Positions 18,174 through 27,257 are shown, counted from the stretch's first letter. The stretch: 55,147 bases of DNA from Clostridiales bacterium (GCA_022508285.1 JAFLVN010000008.1:1-55147), one strand, 5' to 3'. Numbers and translations are program-made. The notes: generated by a model from the sequence alone, not told the origin.

Positions 18174-21100
18174 TTATTCGTCCTTTTTGTCGTCCTCTGC
18201 GGGAGTTTGCTCTGTCGGAGTTTCGTCCACAGGTGTTTCTACGGGAGTCTCTTCCGTTTTAGCTTCCTCGGCGGGTGTTTCCTCGGTAGAGGAGGTTTCG
18301 TCACTTTCGGCAGGCGCTTCTTCTACAGGAGTTTCTTCCGTTGTGACTTCCTCGGCAGGTCCTTCTACGGGAGTTTCCTCAGTGGTGGGAGTCTCGTCGC
18401 TTTCAGCGGGAACTTCTTCGTCGTTTTCCTCAACGGGAGCGGTCTTAACAAGTCCATACCTTCTTATATAGCGCTCACGCTGTTTGTAGTTATTTTTCTG
18501 CATCTGCTTTTGAGTGCGTTTCTTGCTGTAGTTCTTCCAAAGATTTCTCAAAAGCAATGCAATCAGAACGAATATAATTACCGCAAACAGAATAATCGAT
18601 GTTATAAGCAACCAGCCGGACTGTCCATCGGTGTCATCGTCGTCATTGGTGTTATTATCGCCACTATTATCGGTTGCATTATTAATGCTTACAGTCTGGT
18701 CGATAGCCGAGTAATCAACGTAAACGTTGTATGAGTTATCGGTGCTGTCAAACATCTTGAAGTATACAAGCGTTTCGCTTTCCGAGGTTGCAGTATAATT
18801 GTAACCGGTTTGTCCTGCTTCGGCAATCTCGCTGTTGAAGGGGACAAACTGTGCCGAATCGTACCAGCTGAAAGTGTAGTACTCTGCAACGATATTTTCA
18901 AGTCCTGCTTCTTTAAGCTTCTCTTCAACTTTACTCTCTTCAATTCCAAGATCTTCGGCTATTGCCTTAAGCTCGTTGATATTGAGCTCGAAAATATTGT
19001 TCTCTTTAAGATTTTCCTCGTCTTCAAGCAAGCTCGGATCTTCCGCAGTTATAAGGTCGATATAAATCTCCTTAATCGCACTCTCTTTTTCGGAAATAAC
19101 GGTGGAGGCGTTACTGCCGGTTATGCCCGAGTCGGCGATATTGAATGCTACTGCGCCATTGTCAACGCTTTCGGTATCATCGGTGCAACCTCTTTCTCCG
19201 CGCTCGCCGCTCCAAAGCTCAAGTCTGTATGCCTTGGCTTCGTTGCCTGTTTGAATAAAGAAGTTTACGGTTACCCACTTAGGTCTATTGTTTTCGTCCG
19301 TGCCGGTATTTTCTACTTTTACAGCATATTCATACTCGGAGGGCTCTCTATCTAACGAGTAAGGTCTTGCGTAATCGTGATCGAAATCTTTTACGGAAAC
19401 CGAACGCTTGCCTTCTACCAAATAGTAGTAGGTTTCGTTCTCGGCGTCGTACTCGTAAATTCTTTGAGTGTCAACGCAGAGGTAGTGGCTGGCTATCTTT
19501 CCGTCTTCGTTGTAGTAGGTTACGCCGTCTTCAAGGTCGTCATATCTTACATAATTCTCGCCGTTCTCGTCGAGATAGAAGGTGTTATGCTCGAACTTGG
19601 GATACTTAAATCTCTTGGTGAGGTTGGCAAGGTTAGCGTATACTTTGCCGTTCTCGTCTTCGTAAAGACCGTCCTCTCTCAATTTGTAAGCGATAGCTTC
19701 CTTGTGTTCGGTGCTACCGAGTTCCCATTCGTCGTTATACTCTTCTTTTAATACGTTGCCCTCTTCGTCGTAGTAGTACGTGTGCTCGGGAATATCAAAG
19801 GTCATCGTTTCATTGCTTGAAGCGTCTACAAGGTAAATCCACGCCGTGGCACTGCCCGTTACCATAACCTTAACGCTCACCGCTTTAAAGCTGTTTGCGG
19901 AAATTGTGGTATTGGAATTTGCGATATAGCCGTAGTTCATAACTTGACGCAAAGAGTAGTAGGTCTTACCTTCTTCATACTCGGTTGCCTCTTTATAAAC
20001 CCCGTCTTCAAATATAAAGAACTCACCAATGTGTTGCTCGATATATTCAGGATCTGCAGTCGCTTTTTCGTAATATTTACGCAGGTTGTTTACTATTATA
20101 AGGGGCTGATAGCACTGCTCGCCGAACACTTCGTTCCAGCTTGTTGCACCTGCAATAAAGCTGCTGAGTATCTCAGTGCGCAAATCTTCTTTGTAAGTTT
20201 CGTTTTCAAAGCCATCCCTGTTAATAAGACCTGCTATGCCAGAATTATTGTTTTTTCTGTCGTAATCGTCGCTGAACTCCTTATCCGTAACGTGACTGCT
20301 GTAGCCGTTCACTCCATCGTATTTGGTGGGAGTGCCGACTTCCTTTTTAACATTGCTCATTTTTGTAGCTTCGTCAAAGGGGGTATGCGTTTTGGAATCT
20401 TCTTCACCGAAAGTGAGAGTTTTGGCGTACGTACCTTCCGAAACAATTTTATATACGTCTTCCGTAACGTCAAGCGACTGAATATTAGCCATTGCCGCCC
20501 AGCCGTAGTTAAAGGAATTATAGGAAGCACTCTCTATATTTGTATTACCGAAGCTGAACTCAATCTTGAAGGTTTTATCCGTATCGGTTTCGTTGCCAAC
20601 GAAGAAGAAGCACTGTACCCAGCCGCTGTAAATGTCCTTTTCGTCGCCGATATCGGTTTTTATTTTGGTTGAATCAACGGTAATTATTTTGTAATTTTCG
20701 TCGTCTGCAACGCCCTTAATCCTGATAGTTGCGGCAGTAGAACCGTTCATATCGGAAGTCTTTACCCAGAACGAAATTATCTTGTAGTTGTTTTCGCTGT
20801 TCTTCGTACCGTCAACCTTGAACAGAGTTGCGCTTTCGACGGTGGTGGTGTAAGCCGCACCATAAGCCGAAAGGGTCAAAAGCATACTGCCGTTGTAGCT
20901 ACCGGTTGAATTGTATGCGCCGCTGAAATCTTTAAGTGCCGCAAGACCTTTTTCACCGGTAAGCGAGGGATTAAGCCTGCCTGACAAATCTCTGATATCA
21001 AGTCCGTGACCGCTGTCGTCCGTACCCGTGAAATCTTGAGCGGCGAATATTTTACTGCTGTCGTAAATACCTATAAGGTCGTTAAAGGTAGGTCTGCCGC

Positions 21101-22802
21101 CACGGTCTTTCAATGAATCGGGAAGCAAATATTCGCTGCCGTCGTCGCCCTTGGTAACTCCGCTAACATGAGCTTTGTTTTCCAATGCCGAAGCGTAAAT
21201 CTTTCCCATGCTCGACTCGGAGGTGGTCAACGCCGTGCTTACGTTAAGAGTATTGAATGTTATTGCTTTTTTATTAGAAATATCATTGAATTGTTCGGAA
21301 GCAAGGTCGATAAGATAGTGGAAGCGGGTAGAGAATCTTTCGTCGTTCTGACCCTCTTCGTAGATTGTAGTTTTGTCGGCATAGAATATCTTCTCGTCTG
21401 CTTCGCTGAGCAACGAGCAGTAGGAGATATTTGCTCCGCCGTTATCGTCATCAAAAATTATGTCGGCAATATCTTCGTTGTATGAACTTTCGGTAATGTC
21501 GATAAATTTCTTAACTTCAACGTCGTCAAAGAAAGCGTAGCCCGTAATTTTTTCGTCGGTATTCTTTCCGCCAAGTCCGAGGTTTATGGTTATGGTGCTG
21601 TTGGCAAAGTCGCAAGCGTTTACGTAGATTGTGTACTGCAACCAGCCGTTATTCGTGTCGAGTTCGGGGTTGTCCGCAAGAATTTTTTCGGTATTGATTG
21701 CCTTAATCATAAAGGAATCAACGGAGTGACCCGCAACCGACTGCGTAACCTCTATATATGCACCTCTGTCTTGCTGAGTTCCGCCGATTACAGGGTCATT
21801 ATTCAAAAGGTAGCCCCTGTCGAATTTAAGGGCGGAAGTCTTTACCCAAACGGAAATTTCAGCGGCGGTGTTAGCTTCAAGCGTAATACTGTTGGAAGTA
21901 TAGTGCTGTTCGATGCCGTTGTACTTGTTGGAGGTGCTTGTGGGGTAGTTGTGAATCATCAGCACGTTACCCACCGACTCGTCTTTAAGAGTATCGATCT
22001 CGCCGTCGCCGTCGATATCAAAATAGTAATTGCCGTCCTCGTCTACAAGTAGCGTGTACTCCTCGTCGCCGACAAGATAAGTTTCGCCCTCTTCGAGAGT
22101 GCCGTAGTGCGTTTCGGGGTTTTCGATTATGGCATTGCGGACGGGGGTGGCGTCCTCTTCAAAGTAGTAGTCGCCGTCTTCCTCGTCTAGATATACGTCC
22201 TTGCCTCTGAAAGAATAGGTATAGCCGTCGTCCTCGTTGCCTTCTCTCTTTATTCCGAGGAATTGCCAATAAGTGCGCTGCTCCTGTTTGCCGCCGGAAA
22301 GGATTACGCCGTCTTTGGCATATCCGTATTCGTCGTCGCCGATATTAGACTCAAGCAATGCGGCGTAAGGCTCGATATACAAAATATCGCCCGAATCCAT
22401 TCCGTTGTAGTCAACGTGCTTGTCCTTATAGTTGCTGTCGCCTGGCTTTAAGTCGTTGTTGGCGTCCAACGTGGCTTTGAGACCGGTATCGGTCATCTTT
22501 TCCCAAGCCTTTTCGGAAGTATTGATTATACCAGACATCGCACCCGAGCTGTCGCCAGAACGTGACCAACTGGATACGTTCTTAATAAGGTGGACGGCTT
22601 TCTCGGGTACGTTGAAATACTCGAAGTTACCGTTTTTTAAGAGTTGGGTGTCCTCCTTGCGGGGGGTAGAGGAATCGCTGTCGTCACCGCCCGTTGAGCC
22701 ATTGTTTGCACAAGCAGCCGCAAACCCCGTGCAAGTAACCGCAACTGCGCAGAGTGCGGCGATAGCGCTTTTCCTGAATTTTGCGAATTTCGATTTGTTC
22801 AT
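18174..22802 (-). CDS. large surface protein with beta-sandwich repeats and C-terminal TM anchor
   Basis: I do not recognise this 1542-residue protein as a named family. Residues 1-30 form a signal sequence ending AAAC, so Cys31 could be lipidated, although Ala at -3 is atypical. Three diverged units resembling carbohydrate-binding beta-sandwiches share a layout: ISVWVKTSAL/NNGWLQYTIYV/FFDDVEV (317-430), ISFWVKTSDM/YSGWVQCFFFV (676-778) and VSVKVMVTGSA/PKWVTVNFFIQTG (975-1187). Many short D-E-x-G-x-x-Y motifs and a DxDGDGEID loop (262-270) suggest calcium sites. A helix at 1396-1418 spans the membrane, followed by a basic stretch and a Thr/Glu/Pro repeat tail that would be cytoplasmic. Start ATG has aGGTGt upstream. 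It is flanked by genes of other functions. Confidence 0.85.
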   Translation of the reverse strand: MNKSKFAKFRKSAIAALCAVAVTCTGFAAACANNGSTGGDDSDSSTPRKEDTQLLKNGNFEYFNVPEKAVHLIKNVSSWSRSGDSSGAMSGIINTSEKAWEKMTDTGLKATLDANNDLKPGDSNYKDKHVDYNGMDSGDILYIEPYAALLESNIGDDEYGYAKDGVILSGGKQEQRTYWQFLGIKREGNEDDGYTYSFRGKDVYLDEEDGDYYFEEDATPVRNAIIENPETHYGTLEEGETYLVGDEEYTLLVDEDGNYYFDIDGDGEIDTLKDESVGNVLMIHNYPTSTSNKYNGIEQHYTSNSITLEANTAAEISVWVKTSALKFDRGYLLNNDPVIGGTQQDRGAYIEVTQSVAGHSVDSFMIKAINTEKILADNPELDTNNGWLQYTIYVNACDFANSTITINLGLGGKNTDEKITGYAFFDDVEVKKFIDITESSYNEDIADIIFDDDNGGANISYCSLLSEADEKIFYADKTTIYEEGQNDERFSTRFHYLIDLASEQFNDISNKKAITFNTLNVSTALTTSESSMGKIYASALENKAHVSGVTKGDDGSEYLLPDSLKDRGGRPTFNDLIGIYDSSKIFAAQDFTGTDDSGHGLDIRDLSGRLNPSLTGEKGLAALKDFSGAYNSTGSYNGSMLLTLSAYGAAYTTTVESATLFKVDGTKNSENNYKIISFWVKTSDMNGSTAATIRIKGVADDENYKIITVDSTKIKTDIGDEKDIYSGWVQCFFFVGNETDTDKTFKIEFSFGNTNIESASYNSFNYGWAAMANIQSLDVTEDVYKIVSEGTYAKTLTFGEEDSKTHTPFDEATKMSNVKKEVGTPTKYDGVNGYSSHVTDKEFSDDYDRKNNNSGIAGLINRDGFENETYKEDLRTEILSSFIAGATSWNEVFGEQCYQPLIIVNNLRKYYEKATADPEYIEQHIGEFFIFEDGVYKEATEYEEGKTYYSLRQVMNYGYIANSNTTISANSFKAVSVKVMVTGSATAWIYLVDASSNETMTFDIPEHTYYYDEEGNVLKEEYNDEWELGSTEHKEAIAYKLREDGLYEDENGKVYANLANLTKRFKYPKFEHNTFYLDENGENYVRYDDLEDGVTYYNEDGKIASHYLCVDTQRIYEYDAENETYYYLVEGKRSVSVKDFDHDYARPYSLDREPSEYEYAVKVENTGTDENNRPKWVTVNFFIQTGNEAKAYRLELWSGERGERGCTDDTESVDNGAVAFNIADSGITGSNASTVISEKESAIKEIYIDLITAEDPSLLEDEENLKENNIFELNINELKAIAEDLGIEESKVEEKLKEAGLENIVAEYYTFSWYDSAQFVPFNSEIAEAGQTGYNYTATSESETLVYFKMFDSTDNSYNVYVDYSAIDQTVSINNATDNSGDNNTNDDDDTDGQSGWLLITSIILFAVIIFVLIALLLRNLWKNYSKKRTQKQMQKNNYKQRERYIRRYGLVKTAPVEENDEEVPAESDETPTTEETPVEGPAEEVTTEETPVEEAPAESDETSSTEETPAEEAKTEETPVETPVDETPTEQTPAEDDKKDE
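18180..18437 (-). repeat. coding repeat: TEETPVE-type tail
   Basis: The last 85 codons of the large surface protein are a degenerate tandem repeat of units such as TEETPVE, SDETPTTE and TEETPAEE. At DNA level the unit is about 21-60 bases (for example ttcctcggtagagg, ttcctcagtggtgg). The array is likely to vary in length between strains. Confidence 0.75.
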
Positions 22803-22958
22803 ACTAACACCTGAAATAAAATTTCGTACTAATACATTTTAATATAATTCAATTATATTAGCAAGCAATTATCGCTCAATTTAGCATAAAAAATATTATT
22901 ATTTTCCATAAATTGCAAAAACTTATTTAAAAACGTAAAAGCGGAGCGCACAAATTGA

Positions 22959-23321
22959 ATGAGAACGGTTAAAATTAAGTTTAAAAGTACGCTTGCGGGA
23001 TTTTTGACGGGCGCTGTAAACGGCTTATTCGGCGGAGGTGGCGGCATGGTTGCCGTGCCTCTTTTAAAAAATCTTTTGGGCTATAGTGAAAAGCGCTCTC
23101 ACGCCACGGCAATTTTAGTGATAGCTCCCGTCTGTGCAGCTTCGGCTGTGATTTATATAATAAGCGGCTACCTCCGTGCGGACGTAGTAATACCCGCAGC
23201 AGTGGGAGCCGTTGCGGGTGGATTTATCGGAGCAAAGCTTTTGGGGGTTCTGCCGGAATTTATTGTGAATATTATTTTTATCGCCGCCATGCTCGCCGCC
23301 GGCGCAAGGATGCTGTTTTGA
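22959..23321 (+). CDS. TSUP transporter, N-terminal half
   Basis: This 120-residue protein has about four membrane helices and the TauE/SafE (TSUP) signature GAVNGLFGGGGGMVAVPLL. TSUP proteins move sulfite, sulfonates or other small anions. A usual TSUP has about 250 residues and two such halves; here the second half is the next gene, overlapping by 4 bases. GGAG lies 12 bases before the ATG. The 156-base gap upstream (22803-22958) is AT-rich and holds only the promoter region of the divergent surface-protein gene. The substrate is unknown. Confidence 0.78.
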   Translation: MRTVKIKFKSTLAGFLTGAVNGLFGGGGGMVAVPLLKNLLGYSEKRSHATAILVIAPVCAASAVIYIISGYLRADVVIPAAVGAVAGGFIGAKLLGVLPEFIVNIIFIAAMLAAGARMLF

Positions 23322-23713
23322 GTTTTATAATCTTTCTTGCTGTCGGCTTTGTATCCGGTCTTTTGGGCGGTATGGGAATGGGCGGAGGCACTATTTTAAT
23401 CCCGGTGCTCACCATTTTCACGGGCGTAGAGCAGCACGTGGCGCAGGCCACCAACCTCATTGCCTTTCTTCCGATGGCGGCAATCAGTCTTTCCGTGCAC
23501 AAAGACGGAGGACTTATCGAGGGCGGTAACGTGCTTTATCTCATTATACCCGCCCTGATAACTTCCGTGCTCGGCGGCTTTGCCGCCGCCTTTCTCCCCG
23601 GTGACGTTTTAAGAAAGCTTTTCGGCGTTTTTTTAATCGTTTTAGGCATAAAAGGGCTATTCACATTAAAACTTACTCCTTCGAAACAAGCCTCTTCAAA
23701 GGGCGGAAAGTGA
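23318..23713 (+). CDS. TSUP transporter, C-terminal half
   Basis: This 131-residue protein repeats the TSUP half-signature (FVSGLLGGMGMGGGTILIPVL) and has about four helices. It starts with TTG inside the stop of the preceding half (TTGA), an arrangement that couples translation and favours a heterodimer. The 3' end overlaps the convergent spoVB gene by 41 bases. The split is unlikely to be a sequencing frameshift because the second half has its own start context and complete N-terminus, but a recent frameshift cannot be fully excluded. Confidence 0.75.
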   Translation: MSFIIFLAVGFVSGLLGGMGMGGGTILIPVLTIFTGVEQHVAQATNLIAFLPMAAISLSVHKDGGLIEGGNVLYLIIPALITSVLGGFAAAFLPGDVLRKLFGVFLIVLGIKGLFTLKLTPSKQASSKGGK

Positions 23714-25193
23714 ACAGCTTTAAAAGGTATGCCGCCGCTGCGGTAAACAGCAGAAGTACGGGAGCGCATACGGCGATCTGTGCAACGGGAGGCACAAATC
23801 TTTTTAAAATACCGTTCAAAAGCCAACCGAACAGACACGCAAACAGTACTACGACAGTTCCCTTTAAAATATACTTTAAAATATTTATTCTTTCGCACTT
23901 TTTCTTTAAAAGCCGCAAATTGAGCACTGCGGAAATCAAAGTACTGCAAGCCAATCCGCATACGTAGCTGTAAACGCCGATGAGCGGAGTCAAAGCGCCT
24001 ATGCACAGGAGCGTCGCCGCCGCCCCTATCATGAAGTAAATCATAGTCTGCTTTTCGCAATTCATAGAATTCAACACGGTGTTGGTCATCATCGAAATGC
24101 ACATGGGCAAAACTATGAACGAGCTGTAAATCACAATCTCGCCGCACATTTTGCTTGAGTATAAAAATTCACTTATCGCACCGCCCAAAACAAATAAAAA
24201 CGGCACTATCATAACTGCAATAAATATGGCGGCACCTACGGCTTTTTCAATGTCTTTACGCACGGCAACACTGTTTCCACGGTAATAATTTTCCGAAAGC
24301 TCGGGCGCAACCACTACCGCAATCGACCCGATAGCGGACGACGGCATCATCAATATGGGAATAGCCATACCTGCGACTATTCCGAAAAGGCTCATCGCCT
24401 CGGAATTGCTTGCGCCGCCGGCAATAAGTAGAGCTGGCAGAAGAAATGCGACTGCCGAGTTCAAAAGGGATGCGGAAGTGCGCATAGCCGTAACGGGTGC
24501 CGACGAAGCAATCAGCGGTTTTAACTGCTGTTTGGGATTTGCAAACTTCCCGCCCGAAGTCAGATACCAGCCAATCGAAACCGCAAAGGAAAAAACATAC
24601 GAAATGAGCACGGCGATAACGGCGAATTTTGCGCCTGTAACGGGGTCGGGAGCGCCTAAACATAAGATAACTCCGCAAATCACCATTACGGCGTCTTCCA
24701 AAAGCTCAATAACGGAGTAGGGCAAAAACTGTTTGTTTCCCCAAAAAGAGCCGCGGATTACAGAATATATAGCCGTTAGCACTAGTCCGGGTAACAAAAT
24801 AATAAAAATATCGATACACCGCTTATCCGAAAACAAAAACCCGAAGGCGTTTCTGCCGAAAAACAGAATAATTGCAACAGGCACGGTTATTACGAGCGTA
24901 CATATGATTCCGGCTGTAACCGCCGAATGCTTGCCTTTCATATCGTTACTTGCCGTGCTCTTTGCCATAAGTCTCGATACGGTAACCGGAACACCGCTTG
25001 AAGCCGCCGTCAAAAATACGGCAAACACCGTAAGGCAAATCTGATAAATTCCCAGACCTTCCGCACCTATCGTGCGGGATAAAACAATTCTGTAAAGAAA
25101 ACTGAGTCCTTTTTCCACAGTCGAAAATATAGTGACCTGTGCAGCAGACCTGTAAATATTGCTTTTCATCACAACATTATATAGTTTTTTCAT
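23673..25193 (-). CDS. spoVB: SpoVB-like lipid flippase (MOP/MATE superfamily)
   Basis: This protein of up to 506 residues has 12 to 14 membrane helices and belongs to the polysaccharide-biosynthesis branch of the MOP superfamily. The stretch IGAEGLGIYQICLTVFAVFLTAASSGVPVTVSRLMAK matches SpoVB, and related proteins (MurJ-like, YtgP) flip lipid-linked cell-wall precursors. SpoVB is needed for spore cortex in Bacillus. An ATG at 25169 would remove eight residues and fits better: a TATAAT (minus strand, 25181-25176) ends exactly 6 bases before it. The 3' end overlaps the convergent TSUP gene. Confidence 0.82.
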   Translation of the reverse strand: MKKLYNVVMKSNIYRSAAQVTIFSTVEKGLSFLYRIVLSRTIGAEGLGIYQICLTVFAVFLTAASSGVPVTVSRLMAKSTASNDMKGKHSAVTAGIICTLVITVPVAIILFFGRNAFGFLFSDKRCIDIFIILLPGLVLTAIYSVIRGSFWGNKQFLPYSVIELLEDAVMVICGVILCLGAPDPVTGAKFAVIAVLISYVFSFAVSIGWYLTSGGKFANPKQQLKPLIASSAPVTAMRTSASLLNSAVAFLLPALLIAGGASNSEAMSLFGIVAGMAIPILMMPSSAIGSIAVVVAPELSENYYRGNSVAVRKDIEKAVGAAIFIAVMIVPFLFVLGGAISEFLYSSKMCGEIVIYSSFIVLPMCISMMTNTVLNSMNCEKQTMIYFMIGAAATLLCIGALTPLIGVYSYVCGLACSTLISAVLNLRLLKKKCERINILKYILKGTVVVLFACLFGWLLNGILKRFVPPVAQIAVCAPVLLLFTAAAAYLLKLFTFRPLKRLVSKE

Positions 25194-25255
25194 GCCGTTT
25201 TAGAACAATTTTGCGCCTGTTGGCATATTATGATAGAAAAATTTCGGAGTAAACC

Positions 25256-25528
25256 ATGCAAATGTTGCAGCTTGACAGGAGTAGATTTTACAGAGTAAAA
25301 AAGGGACAGACGTCCAAACAAATAGAAAAAGTGCTGTTTGTTCCCGCAAACTGCTGTTTCGAAGGGGCGGTAATAGCCGTCGAAAACTGTACGGAGTACA
25401 TAGTTCAACCTTTTGAAACTTATTCGACCATTGCGGTCAAGTCGGGAGTGCAAGAGGATATACTTAAAAATTTCAACGGCAACCGCCCGCTGTATCCTTC
25501 CTGCAAAATTTTTATTCCCGCACCTTAA
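25256..25528 (+). CDS. small LysM-domain protein
   Basis: This 90-residue protein has no signal peptide. Residues 49-89 (YIVQPFETYSTIAVKSGVQEDILKNFNG...IFIPAP) fit one LysM domain, which binds N-acetylglucosamine polymers. Residues 12-48 (YRVKKGQTSKQIEKVL...) look like a second, eroded copy. Small LysM proteins without a secretion signal are common among spore coat and cortex-associated proteins, which agrees with the neighbouring spoVB, but the role is inferred. GGAG stands 7 bases before ATG. Confidence 0.7.
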   Translation: MQMLQLDRSRFYRVKKGQTSKQIEKVLFVPANCCFEGAVIAVENCTEYIVQPFETYSTIAVKSGVQEDILKNFNGNRPLYPSCKIFIPAP

Positions 25529-25530
25529 CT

Positions 25531-25560
25531 TTCACTCGTAAAAGTTGCAAAGCATATAAT
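25531..25560 (+). promoter_or_regulatory. promoter for the cysteine-rich protein gene
   Basis: TTCACT (25531-25536) and a perfect TATAAT (25555-25560) with an 18-base spacer. The 49-base leader holds a small stem (gcgca 25572-25576, tgcgc 25582-25586) and a strong GGAGG at 25599-25603. Confidence 0.55.
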
Positions 25561-25609
25561 AAAATATACCAGCGCATATTTTGCGCACAATATATAACGG
25601 AGGTCAAAA

Positions 25610-26266
25610 ATGTCATTTTTTTCCAATAATTTTCATTCGGATAAGTGCCCGGGCACGATATCAGGCAATCCGTTGAACGGTATGTGTGAAAAAGTTTGCA
25701 TTCAGGCACAGAAGATATTCGACGCCTGCATCAAGCAGATTCAGTTAGAGAATTTAAATCTGATCCTCACAGACGCAGTGCCCGCAAATCCTACATACCC
25801 GCTCACTTTCATAAGCGCAAGGTCAATCGCATCCACGGCAGAAATTACAAATATCAGCATCGATAGACTGTGCGATAAGCCCAACTGTGCAAGAGTACAG
25901 GCAACCATATCAATTCCCGTAGAGGTGCTTTACACCGACGCGAACGGAGTGGAGGGCTCGGCTCAATCCAATATAAATATCTCTCAGGACGTTCTGCTGT
26001 TCGTGCCTAATCCCTCGATTATGCCTTACCGCGTAACGTGCGAAGCGTCTGCGGTGTCCGCTCAGGCAACATTTAATGAAGACGGAACGTTCAACACAAA
26101 GTGCTGCATAACCACGATTTTAAAGGTCGTAATCGACGTACAGTTACTTGTGCCCAGCTACGGCTATTGCGCAATTCCGCCCGCACAGGACTACTCGCAG
26201 GAGGTCTGCGCAGGTTTCTTCGAACTGCCGCTCTATCCTCAACAGCGTAACTGTTCTTGCCAATAA
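25610..26266 (+). CDS. cysteine-rich protein of unknown function
   Basis: I do not recognise a named family in this 218-residue protein. It has no signal peptide or membrane segment. About a dozen cysteines are spread along it, including LCDKPNCA, KCC, and a C-terminal CSC. The N-terminal part has a conserved-looking block (ISGNPLNGMCEKVCIQAQKIFDACIKQ), and the middle is rich in beta-strand pattern (VQATISIPVEVLYTD). Cysteine-rich, soluble proteins next to LysM and SpoVB genes are often spore coat or exosporium parts, so that is a plausible inference. The strong GGAGG and own promoter suggest high expression at some stage. Confidence 0.7.
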   Translation: MSFFSNNFHSDKCPGTISGNPLNGMCEKVCIQAQKIFDACIKQIQLENLNLILTDAVPANPTYPLTFISARSIASTAEITNISIDRLCDKPNCARVQATISIPVEVLYTDANGVEGSAQSNINISQDVLLFVPNPSIMPYRVTCEASAVSAQATFNEDGTFNTKCCITTILKVVIDVQLLVPSYGYCAIPPAQDYSQEVCAGFFELPLYPQQRNCSCQ

Positions 26267-26337
26267 GGGACGGGTAAAAACTTACAACTTCATCGCTTAC
26301 TAAACTGATTTTTTCTTTTTTATTTCCTTACTCCAAG

Positions 26338-26370
26338 CGACGGGCGCAAGTGCGCCTGTCGTATTTTTTG
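26338..26370 (+). terminator. terminator after the cysteine-rich gene
   Basis: A 10-bp stem (26338-26347 with 26352-26361, loop aagt, one G-T pair) is followed by tattttttg. The next 130 bases are AT-rich with no frame or clear fold. Confidence 0.85.
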
Positions 26371-26500
26371 TTGGTTATTGCCAAAAATAGGCTTTAATAT
26401 AGTACTATGTCACACATAATTGGCTATTTATACAACAATATTCAATATAATGTCTATTTTTATTACCCACTTTAAATTGCTTTAATTTTTGATTGAAAAG

Positions 26501-26509
26501 TGGTAAAAT
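26501..26509 (+). promoter_or_regulatory. extended -10 promoter, leaderless start
   Basis: TGG followed by TAAAAT (26504-26509) lies exactly 6 bases before the ATG at 26516, so the transcript should begin at or beside the A of the start codon. No good -35 box is seen. There is no Shine-Dalgarno sequence. Confidence 0.5.
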
Positions 26510-26515
26510 GTAACC

Positions 26516-27211
26516 ATGAACGTATTTTCGATAAGCGATTTACACCTTTCCGGCAAGAGCGATAAGCCTATGGACGTGTTCGGTGCGGGGTGGGAAAATC
26601 ACTTTGAAAAAATTAAATCCGACTGGTTTAAAAGGGTATCTGAGGAAGATATCGTTTTAATCTGCGGCGACATAAGCTGGGGTACGACTTTGGACGAAGG
26701 GCTGTTTGACTTGCAGTCCTTAAAGGGTCTCCCCGGCAAAAAAGTATTTATTAGGGGCAACCATGATTTTTGGTGGAACGGCATAACAAAGCTCCGCCGT
26801 GCCGCACCCGACGACACATTTTTCTTTCTTCAGAACGACTGCGTAAAATTCGGCGATATAATAATATGCGGCTCCCGAGGCTGGACTTGTCCGGGCAGTT
26901 CCGACTATACCGCCGAGGACGAAAAGCTCTATTTGAGGGAGGCGGAGCGCTTTAAACTGTGCTTTAAAGAAGTGCAAAAGATAAGAGAGGATAACGACAG
27001 GTTGATCGTAATGATTCACTATCCGCCGTTCTCGCAGAAGTTGCCCAATACTCTGTTTACCGAACTTTTCAAAGAGCAGTCGGCGGACAAGGTCGTGTTC
27101 GGGCACGTTCACGGGGAAACTTATTTTCCCTACCGCACGGTAAAGGACGGTATCGAGTACGTTCTGACCTCGTGCGACAAGGTGGCGTTCACGCTGCAAA
27201 AAATTCTTTAA
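26516..27211 (+). CDS. calcineurin-like metallophosphoesterase
   Basis: This 231-residue cytoplasmic enzyme has the complete metallophosphoesterase motif set: SDLH (Asp8, His10), CGDISWG, RGNHDFWW, MIHYPP and GHVHG. A two-metal site is therefore intact. The substrate cannot be told: the family includes nucleotide, protein and phospholipid phosphatases. It stands alone between two terminators and the pyr promoter. The predicted leaderless start is unusual in a genome where most genes have a GGAG-type site. Confidence 0.85.
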   Translation: MNVFSISDLHLSGKSDKPMDVFGAGWENHFEKIKSDWFKRVSEEDIVLICGDISWGTTLDEGLFDLQSLKGLPGKKVFIRGNHDFWWNGITKLRRAAPDDTFFFLQNDCVKFGDIIICGSRGWTCPGSSDYTAEDEKLYLREAERFKLCFKEVQKIREDNDRLIVMIHYPPFSQKLPNTLFTELFKEQSADKVVFGHVHGETYFPYRTVKDGIEYVLTSCDKVAFTLQKIL

Positions 27212-27228
27212 AAAATTTTGCGCTGCAC

Positions 27229-27257
27229 TTTACAACTTCTATATATTGTGTTATAAT
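27229..27257 (+). promoter_or_regulatory. promoter of the pyr operon
   Basis: TTTACA (27229-27234), a 17-base spacer and a perfect TATAAT (27252-27257). Transcription should begin near 27264, about 66 bases before pyrB. Confidence 0.8.

Noticed and set aside
18180-18437. CRISPR-like repeats
   Set aside because: The repeats are in frame, degenerate and inside a coding tail, with no spacers of regular size.
18160-18734. Plus-strand frames across the tail of the surface protein
   Set aside because: They are mirror images of the Thr/Glu/Pro repeat; the minus frame has signal peptide, TM helix and start site.
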